Positions 35,127 through 40,457 of a DNA stretch of 40,457 nucleotides are shown here, piece by piece. The DNA comes from Pseudomonadota bacterium (GTDB lineage: Bacteria; Pseudomonadota; Alphaproteobacteria; Rhizobiales; Pleomorphomonadaceae): NCBI GenBank assembly GCA_018262505.1, contig JAGSYV010000063.1, forward strand, positions 1 through 40,457, written 5' to 3'. The notes below the pieces were generated by a model. That model saw only the letters and a program-made list of their open reading frames with translations, ran no database searches and was not told the origin of the DNA. A program made the translations under genes and the position numbers. Each line of letters starts with the position of its first letter. Within the stretch, counting starts at the first letter, position 1.

Positions 35127-36052
35127 CAGTAGTGCACCTTCTTGTCGAGCTGCAGCGTCTGGCCGATGGACAGTGCCAGGATGATCACCAGGAAGATCAG
35201 CGTCAGTGCGGCCGCATATCCGGTGTTGGAGTATTCGAAACCCTCCAGGTAGAGGTCGAACAGCAGTGTTTCCGATCCAAAGCGGCCCTTGGTCAGAACC
35301 GCCACCGTCTCGAACACCTTGAAGGCGGAGATCGAGGTGGTCACCACGACGAACATCGTGGTCGGTCCCAGCATTGGCCAGGTAACGGTGAGAAACCGGT
35401 CAAGCGGGTGTTTGGCGCCGTCGAGCCGAGCCGCCTCGTAGAGATCGGCCGGGATGGACGTCAGTCCGGCGAGAAACAGCACCATGTTGAACCCGAGCAC
35501 CTGCCAGATGCCGATCAGAGCCATGGTCGGGATCAGCAGTTTCGGTTCGGACAGGAAGGCGAGCGGTTCCAAGCCGAACCACTTGATCGCCGCGTTGATC
35601 GGGCCGAGCGCCGGATGCAACAGAAACTGCCAGACGCTGGTCATGGCCACCAGCGTCGCCGTCACCGGCAGGAAATAGGCGGTCTCCCAGAAAGCGCGGC
35701 TGCGTTTACGACCGTGGACGAGCAACGCGACACCGAGCGACAAGAACACTCCGAAGGGAATGACGATCAGCGCGTAGACCACCGTGTTCGTCAGCGACCG
35801 CACAAAGACTTCGTCGTGGAAGGCATTGACGAAATTGCCGAAGCCGACAAAGCGCGTGTGCAGGGCTCCGAGCTTGTAGTCGGTGACCGAAAACACCATC
35901 AGCACGATGATCGGGATGATGTAGATGATCAGCAACAGCAGCGAAGCCGGGGCAACAAACAGCAGGCCACGACCGGCCATACGCCTGTCTACCGACGTTC
36001 GGCCTGAACGCTGCCCGGTGATATCTTGGTTGGATAATTCGAGCGTCGTCAT
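35126..36052 (-). CDS. ABC transporter permease, UgpA/MalF-type
   Basis: A 308-aa CUT1 permease with six predicted membrane helices after a cytoplasmic N-terminus of about 30 residues. The first helix is 'LLFVAPASLLLLIIYIIPIIVLMVFSV', the EAA loop is 'DLYEAARLDGAKHPLDRFLTVTWPML'. It starts 4 nt inside the 3' end of the ATPase gene (36049-36052), and ends overlapping the second permease, so ATPase and both permeases form one coupled unit. Confidence 0.92.
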   Translation of the reverse strand: MTTLELSNQDITGQRSGRTSVDRRMAGRGLLFVAPASLLLLIIYIIPIIVLMVFSVTDYKLGALHTRFVGFGNFVNAFHDEVFVRSLTNTVVYALIVIPFGVFLSLGVALLVHGRKRSRAFWETAYFLPVTATLVAMTSVWQFLLHPALGPINAAIKWFGLEPLAFLSEPKLLIPTMALIGIWQVLGFNMVLFLAGLTSIPADLYEAARLDGAKHPLDRFLTVTWPMLGPTTMFVVVTTSISAFKVFETVAVLTKGRFGSETLLFDLYLEGFEYSNTGYAAALTLIFLVIILALSIGQTLQLDKKVHY

Positions 36053-37191
36053 GCTGCGGCCTTTTCCGGCACGCGCAACTCGCGGCGCAGACCGCTCTGG
36101 TCGAATAGATGGGCGCGTTCAGGCGCAAAGAACAGGCGCATCCGTCCGTCGCCATCGGCGCCGATATCGTCACGAGCAGATTGACGCAGGGTAAAGCGCA
36201 CGCTCGCATCGTCCAGCAAGGTGCATTGGATGAATCGGTCAGCGCCATGCATTTCGGCGCGATGGATCCGCACTTCGAATCCCTCGTCGGACCGGTGCAG
36301 GTCCTCTGCTCTGAGACCGAGCGTTGCCGGACCGGCGGCATGGTGAGAGCGAAGGCCGAGATCGCGACCGTAGGCCGAAATCACGCCGTCGCCGCCGATC
36401 CGCACCGGCAAGAGATTGATGGTGGGAACGCCGATGAATCGAGCAACCGTCAGCGTCGCCGGGCGGGTGTAGATCTCATCGGGCGTGCCGAGCTGTTCGA
36501 TCCGTCCTTCGGACATCAGGGCGATCCGGCTCGACATGGTCATCGCCTCGACCTGATCGTGAGTCACGTAAAGAAAAGTCGCACCGAGACGCCGATGCAG
36601 CGCGGCAAGTTCGTCTCGCATGTGAGCGCGCAGCTTGGCGTCGAGATTGGACAGGGGCTCGTCCATCAGGAAGGCGGCGGGTGAGCGCACCAGAGCGCGG
36701 GCCAGGGCAACGCGCTGCCGCTGTCCGCCGGATAGCTGGGCGGGCTTGCGATCGAGGAGATGGTCGATCTGCAGCATTTGCGCCGCGTCGAGGACGCTCC
36801 TGTCGATTTCGGCCTTGACGGCGCCGGGGGCGGCCAACCGGCCAACCAGCGGCAGACGCGCCGGCAGCGAAAGGCGACGCATCCGCAGCGGCGTTGCGAT
36901 GTTCTGACGCACCGTCATGTGCGGGTAGAGGGCGTAGGACTGGAAAACCATCGCCAGATTGCGGTCGCTGGGATCGGTGTCGATCACATCGCGTCCGCCG
37001 ATGAACACCTGGCCGCGGTCTGGGCGCTCAAGCCCTGCGACGATGCGGAGAAGTGTCGACTTGCCGCAGCCAGACATTCCCACGAGAGAAAGAAATTCTC
37101 CGGGACGAACTTCCAAGTCGATATTTTTCAGGATGTCGTCGGCACCAAAACCCTTGCCGACGCCTACCAGGTCCAACGATTGAGGCGTCAT
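36049..37191 (-). CDS. ABC transporter ATP-binding protein, UgpC/MalK-type
   Basis: A 380-aa ATPase of a CUT1 importer. Walker A 'GMSGCGKSTLL', Q-loop 'MVFQSYALYPHMTV', signature 'LSGGQRQRV', Walker B 'AFLMDEPLSNLDAKLR' and the H-loop 'YVTHDQVEAM' are seen, then a C-terminal TOBE/MalK-like domain ('GLRAEDLHRSDEGFEVRIHRAEMHGADRFI'). An insert of about 20 residues lies between the Q-loop and signature ('RMRRLSLPARLPLVGRLAAPG'). ATG 37191 with AAGGGAG upstream is chosen over an upstream start at 37236. It is the first gene of the operon, an unusual place for the ATPase in ugp-like clusters. Confidence 0.92.
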   Translation of the reverse strand: MTPQSLDLVGVGKGFGADDILKNIDLEVRPGEFLSLVGMSGCGKSTLLRIVAGLERPDRGQVFIGGRDVIDTDPSDRNLAMVFQSYALYPHMTVRQNIATPLRMRRLSLPARLPLVGRLAAPGAVKAEIDRSVLDAAQMLQIDHLLDRKPAQLSGGQRQRVALARALVRSPAAFLMDEPLSNLDAKLRAHMRDELAALHRRLGATFLYVTHDQVEAMTMSSRIALMSEGRIEQLGTPDEIYTRPATLTVARFIGVPTINLLPVRIGGDGVISAYGRDLGLRSHHAAGPATLGLRAEDLHRSDEGFEVRIHRAEMHGADRFIQCTLLDDASVRFTLRQSARDDIGADGDGRMRLFFAPERAHLFDQSGLRRELRVPEKAAA

Positions 37192-37229
37192 TCTGCGCTC
37201 CCTTTCGAAGCGCCGAATATTGACTTGCC

Positions 37230-37269
37230 ATGACACTACCTAGGCAGTTCAACGTAGTTTTTGTGACAC
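37230..37269 (-). promoter_or_regulatory. Pho-box-like half-sites upstream of the importer operon
   Basis: Minus strand: GTGTCAC (37263-37269) and GTGTCAT (37230-37236) are exactly 33 bp (three 11-bp periods) apart; the units between them are degenerate (ACTACGT, CTGCCTA). A TCAATATT -10-like sequence follows about 7 nt after the proximal site. Fits PhoB control, as of ugp operons in other bacteria, but only two of four units are good. Confidence 0.35.
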
Positions 37270-37591
37270 TCCCCAGCAAACCGACCACATGCACAAGGAC
37301 GTCCCTGCGTTCGCCGACCGAGCGTCAAGGCCCGGGCCTCATTCCTCCATGCTTCCTCCCTCTCCGGCTGTGGTCCGCTGCGGAGCGAGCGGCCGTGGGT
37401 TCTCCGTCCTGACCGACGATTCGATGAGAGGGCTGGGACTCCCGGCAAGAGCCATGGCTATGGCGATTGGCTGACTTGCCCGGCTTACGGTTCGCGTGAC
37501 TTGGGAGCTATAAGTTGGCGCCAGGAAACCGGGAGCAGATTACCGCCCAGTCCAGTCAAGACAAAAACTCTTCTTTAAAATCAATGGTTAG
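37270..37591. other. Intergenic region between importer operon and tRNA-Ser
   Basis: About 320 nt with no gene I can support. Its left part is probably the importer operon leader/promoter; an A/T-rich stretch (37560-37585) adjoins the tRNA 3' end. No clear hairpin terminator for the tRNA was found. Short open frames here have no coding features. Confidence 0.4.
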
Positions 37592-37685
37592 TGGCGGAGC
37601 CGGAGGGATTCGAACCCTCGGTACGGGTTTAAGCCCGTACGCCGGTTTAGCAAACCAGTGCCTTCAGCCTCTCGGCCACAGCTCC
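37592..37685 (-). tRNA. tRNA-Ser (anticodon GCT)
   Basis: Class II tRNA read on the minus strand. The acceptor stem GGAGCTG pairs with CGGCTCC (one G-T), discriminator G, and CCA is encoded at 37592-37594. The anticodon stem-loop has loop TTGCTAA, anticodon GCT (reads AGC/AGU). The long variable arm has a 7-bp stem (GTACGGG/CCCGTAC), and the T loop is GGTTCGAATCC. All arms fold, so the gene looks functional. Confidence 0.96.
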
Positions 37686-37694
37686 GTTGCGAGT

Positions 37695-37723
37695 TGTCTA
37701 GAGATTCTGCGGCACTAGGTCAA
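37695..37723 (-). promoter_or_regulatory. Promoter of tRNA-Ser
   Basis: Minus strand: TTGACC (37718-37723), 17-bp spacer, TAGACA (37695-37700), ending 9 nt before the mature 5' end of the tRNA. Good sigma70-type spacing. Confidence 0.6.
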
Positions 37724-37797
37724 GACCTGCCGGCGTCGTCCGACGGAAGCATTTTACCGCAAAACACGGCGGCGGTGGCCGGCCCTGGTCGGCTCGC

Positions 37798-37831
37798 AAA
37801 AGAAGTGGCGGAAATCATCGAGATTCCCGCC
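37798..37831 (-). terminator. Rho-independent terminator after the aldo/keto reductase
   Basis: Minus-strand 9-bp stem GGCGGGAAT/ATTTCCGCC (37807-37815 with 37823-37831, one G-T wobble), 7-nt loop, followed by ACTTCTTTT. It lies 24 nt past the reductase stop. Confidence 0.65.
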
Positions 37832-37855
37832 AACTCGATATGGCTACAGGCTTTC

Positions 37856-38842
37856 TTACCAGCGTTGGTGAACGTGCGGCGCAACCAGCCGAGCGTAGAT
37901 TTCGCGCGTTGCCGCCATCACATCAGGCGGGATAACCGGAAGATCGGAGGCGGCTGCGTTGCCGCGCGCCTGCTCGGCGTTACGGGCGCCCGGGATAACG
38001 ACGCTGACGGCATCGGCCATCAGGATCCAGCGCAGCGCAAAGGCGGCCATGCTCTGGCCGACCGGCACCAGTTGACGAATTTCCTCGACGGCTTGCAAGC
38101 CCACTTCGAAGGGCACGCCGCCAAAGGTCTCGCCGACATCGAAGGCTTCGCCATGACGGTTGAACAGGCGGTGATCGTCGGCGGCGAATTTCGTTTGCGC
38201 CGTGATTTTGCCGGAGAGCATACCGGAGGCGAGCGGCACGCGTACGATGACAGCGACGCCACGCTTCTTGGCTTCCTCGAAGAACAGCCGATCCGGCCGC
38301 TGGCGGAAGATGTTGTAGATGATCTGGATGGAGACGACGCCCGGATACTCGATGGCCTTCAGTGCTTCCTCGACCTTCTCGACCGAAACGCCGTAATTGC
38401 GGATCTTGCCCTTGGCCTTGATTGCTTCCAGTCCCTGGAACAGGGCAGGGGTGTAGAGCACCTCCGTCGGCGGGCAATGGAGCTGCACGAGGTCGAGCGT
38501 TTCGACGTCGAGATTGGCAAGGCTGCGGTCGATGAACGCCTCGATGTTCTCCGGCGTGTAGCCGGCGGCAACGTGCGGGTTGAGACGGCGGCCGGCCTTG
38601 GTGGCGACATAGGGCCGCTTGCCCTTCCACTCCTTCAACACCGAGGCAATGATTTTCTCTGAGCGACCATCGCCGTAGACATCGGCGGTGTCGATGAAGG
38701 TGACGCCCGCCTCGAGCGCTGCCTCAAGGGCAGTTCTGCCGTCGGCCTCGGTCACCTCGCCCCAAGCACCGCCGATTTGCCAGGCGCCGAAGCCGATGTC
38801 GGATACCTCGACCGGCAGACGGCCGAATTTGCGATAGTGCAT
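37856..38842 (-). CDS. Aldo/keto reductase
   Basis: NADPH-dependent AKR-family oxidoreductase of 328 aa with a TIM-barrel fold. Catalytic tetrad positions are visible: Asp and Tyr in 'FIDTADVYGDGRSE', Lys in 'YVATKAGRR' and His in 'LVQLHCPP'. 'IPGARNAEQARGNAAASD' is the cofactor-binding end. ATG 38842 has GGGGAG 7 nt upstream; the open frame to 38920 is ignored. It has its own terminator. Substrate unknown; the adjoining AraA-like gene and the sugar locus make a sugar or aldehyde likely. Confidence 0.9.
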   Translation of the reverse strand: MHYRKFGRLPVEVSDIGFGAWQIGGAWGEVTEADGRTALEAALEAGVTFIDTADVYGDGRSEKIIASVLKEWKGKRPYVATKAGRRLNPHVAAGYTPENIEAFIDRSLANLDVETLDLVQLHCPPTEVLYTPALFQGLEAIKAKGKIRNYGVSVEKVEEALKAIEYPGVVSIQIIYNIFRQRPDRLFFEEAKKRGVAVIVRVPLASGMLSGKITAQTKFAADDHRLFNRHGEAFDVGETFGGVPFEVGLQAVEEIRQLVPVGQSMAAFALRWILMADAVSVVIPGARNAEQARGNAAASDLPVIPPDVMAATREIYARLVAPHVHQRW

Positions 38843-38977
38843 GACTTTTCTCCCCGAATAATTGGCCTTTGGGCTTTGATTTCGAGGAGCGATTAATGCC
38901 GTTCGGGCTCTCTGGCGCAAATGGTTTCTGGCGATGGCCGGTATCGCTTCCGGAGATCACCGGCCGAACCGTGCACA

Positions 38978-39006
38978 CAAACAAAAGGGCCGGCTTTCGC
39001 CGGCCC
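38978..39006 (-). terminator. Rho-independent terminator after the AraA-like gene
   Basis: Minus-strand 8-bp perfect stem GGGCCGGC/GCCGGCCC (38987-38994 with 38999-39006), GAAA tetraloop, followed by TTTTGTTTGT. A textbook intrinsic terminator 29 nt past the stop. Confidence 0.88.
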
Positions 39007-39034
39007 AGTTCCGCTTGCTTGGGAGGAGCGGGGA

Positions 39035-40441
39035 TCAGACCTCGACGTACTGGATGCCGACGAGATCGCAATAGGCCTTCCACTTGGCGCGGGTGTCGCC
39101 GAGGTGCAGAACCTGATGGTGCGTGCCGCCGTTCTTCAGCCAGCCATTGAGGCACTCTTTCACACCGGTGACCGGCTTGAAGAAGAAGTAGGGCATCTCG
39201 ACGGTGGGCAGTTCCTCGGTGTCGAGGATTTCGCCCTGCGACACGACGAGGCGATACTTGTCGGCGCCGAGCGAGACGAGGCTGACCAGCGTGGCCGGGC
39301 CGGGCTCGCCCTGGAACAGGACGGTCGGCGGGTTGTCGAGGCCACCGATGCCGAGCGGACGGTCGATGAGGCGGGGCTTCTTGTCCTTGCGGGCGATCTT
39401 CCAGTTGCCTTCACCCATGTGACTCTGCAGAGCTGCATCGAGCTCGAAGTCCATGGCGTACATTTCGGTGAACTGCGGATCGGCCTGCAGTGCGCGGGCG
39501 GCAACCATCAGTGAAGCGCAGTTGGTGTCGCCCTCGGCGGCATAACCGTAACCGTCGGCCATCAGGTTCGAAGCGGCCATCATGTGGGTCTGCTTGAAGC
39601 GACCGTCGAGGCCGATCTCGTTGAAGTAGAGCGAGAAGGCATCGTATTCGCCGGCTTCGAGCACCTTGGTGAGGGCAACCTGGATCTTGGCGGCTTCCTC
39701 AAGCTGCGGTTGGGTCAGCTTCGGATCCATGTCGAAGTTGGCCTTGCAGTAGGCGATGACGGCCTGGATCTCCTGGGTATTGACCTTGTCCATCTCGGCG
39801 GCCACCGGGCCCATGCCGATATGGTCGACCTGCGGGCCGATGACGCGCATGAAGGTGTGCGGGTCGGTCAGGATGTCGCCCATGCCCGGCATGCGGCCGA
39901 ACACGGCGACCTTGGTCTTCTTCATGACGGCAACGGCGTGGGCCGACGAGGCAAACACGTCGAAAGCCTTGACGAATTCGGCGTCCTTCCAGTCGCCCGA
40001 CCAGACCGAGAACTGCTTGCCGAGATGAATCAGCGAGTTGGCGGTGTCCTGAACGCCATGGACGCCCTGGTTATAAGTGAGATCGGCCATATCCCACGAC
40101 TTGGTGACGCGGGGTTCCGGCTGAATATTGGCTAGGAACAGCGGCGTCGACACATCGCGGAAGGCATTGACGAGGCGCAGACCCGGACCGTAGGTCAGGT
40201 TGACGATCATGATGCCGTCGACCTGTTCGGCGGCGAAAATCTTCAGCACTTCCTCAATGTCTTCGCGACAGCGGGCGGCTTTCGGGAACAGCACGTCGGC
40301 AACGCCGGTCAGGCGGGCCGAAACCTCGCGGGCATAGCCCTCCTGCCGCTTGGTGATGCCGGGCAGCGTGTTGTCGTAGAGTTCCTGCATGATGCCGAGG
40401 AAACCGATCTTCGGCTTCCGCGTGATGTCCTTGAGCGACAT
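39035..40441 (-). CDS. AraA-like sugar isomerase (L-arabinose/L-fucose isomerase superfamily)
   Basis: A 468-aa ketol-isomerase homologue. The C-terminal half matches L-arabinose isomerase: 'LMADGYGYAAEGDTNCASL' (catalytic Glu in 'AEGD'), 'QSHMGEG' (metal-binding His), 'LGIGGLDNPPTVLFQGEPGPATLVSLVSLG' and 'GGTHHQVL' (second His). The Glu in 'YFNEIGLDGRF' may be the other catalytic acid. The N-terminal half is more divergent from E. coli AraA (500 aa), so substrate may differ from L-arabinose. ATG 40441 has AGGAGG upstream. No araB or araD adjoins it in the window. With lyxK and ulaE 31 kb away it forms a loose L-pentose gene set. Confidence 0.87.
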   Translation of the reverse strand: MSLKDITRKPKIGFLGIMQELYDNTLPGITKRQEGYAREVSARLTGVADVLFPKAARCREDIEEVLKIFAAEQVDGIMIVNLTYGPGLRLVNAFRDVSTPLFLANIQPEPRVTKSWDMADLTYNQGVHGVQDTANSLIHLGKQFSVWSGDWKDAEFVKAFDVFASSAHAVAVMKKTKVAVFGRMPGMGDILTDPHTFMRVIGPQVDHIGMGPVAAEMDKVNTQEIQAVIAYCKANFDMDPKLTQPQLEEAAKIQVALTKVLEAGEYDAFSLYFNEIGLDGRFKQTHMMAASNLMADGYGYAAEGDTNCASLMVAARALQADPQFTEMYAMDFELDAALQSHMGEGNWKIARKDKKPRLIDRPLGIGGLDNPPTVLFQGEPGPATLVSLVSLGADKYRLVVSQGEILDTEELPTVEMPYFFFKPVTGVKECLNGWLKNGGTHHQVLHLGDTRAKWKAYCDLVGIQYVEV

Positions 40442-40457
40442 TTCCTTGCCTCCTAGA

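Noticed and set aside
37515-37718. A 67-aa plus-strand ORF
   Set aside because: It runs across the tRNA-Ser gene; the 'GGAGGIRTLGT' text is the usual false translation of a serine tRNA.

Overview
The window reads as a GC-rich alphaproteobacterial chromosome, most likely of the Hyphomicrobiales (rhizobial order). This rests on codon use, the many solute-binding-protein ABC importers, the alphaproteobacterial phn operon layout (phnF divergent from phnGHIJKL, a hexapeptide acetyltransferase, then phnCDEEMN and a DUF1045 gene), and the BTAD/TolB-type regulator. I cannot name a genus. No IS element, phage gene or CRISPR array was seen.

Layout. (1) 1-2809: the 5' part of a family-5 (peptide/opine-type) binding protein running off the left edge, an OsmC-like protein, and an SDR. 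(2) 2081-11558: a sugar locus on the minus strand. It holds a ribose-type ABC importer (binding protein, then ATPase and permease), L-xylulose kinase (lyxK), L-xylulose/L-ribulose-5-phosphate 3-epimerase (ulaE/sgbU family) and the SDR, ending at a good intrinsic terminator. A divergent AraC-type regulator and a second FGGY kinase flank it. The expected flow is polyol (perhaps) -> L-xylulose -> L-xylulose-5-P -> L-ribulose-5-P. Importer integrity is doubtful: the binding-protein gene carries an apparent 1-nt deletion at its 3' end, and the ATPase and permease are joined in frame with sequence missing at the join.

(3) 11896-16884: the most unusual region. An XRE regulator and a BTAD/TolB-like/TPR regulator precede an 86-aa peptide with three C-terminal heptad repeats, then a YcaO protein and a translationally coupled TfuA protein. 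This looks like an uncharacterised RiPP locus; the Cys-free substrate points to thioamide or azoline chemistry rather than thiazoles. A 76-aa orphan gene behind a Pho-box-like repeat follows. A decayed ABC-ATPase 3' end lies between this block and phnF.

(4) 17205-30183: a full C-P lyase operon (phnF | phnG H I J K L, acetyltransferase, phnC D E1 E2 M N, DUF1045 2H phosphoesterase). phnP is absent from the window and the 2H protein may replace it. The phnF-phnG gap has a Pho-box-like repeat and an inverted repeat suited to PhnF. (5) 30281-31972: a SWIM zinc-finger protein of unknown role. (6) 32109-37191: an Ugp/MalK-type ABC importer plus a GpdQ-like metallophosphodiesterase, with Pho-box-like half-sites upstream; it fits glycerophosphodiester or glycerol-3-phosphate scavenging. 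(7) 37592-40441: tRNA-Ser(GCU), an aldo/keto reductase and an AraA-like sugar isomerase, each with plausible promoter or terminator signals.

Two themes recur: phosphorus scavenging (phn, ugp-like, Pho-box-like repeats) and L-pentose metabolism (lyxK, ulaE, AraA-like). Three binding-protein genes are followed by perfect GC-rich hairpins before the next cistron.
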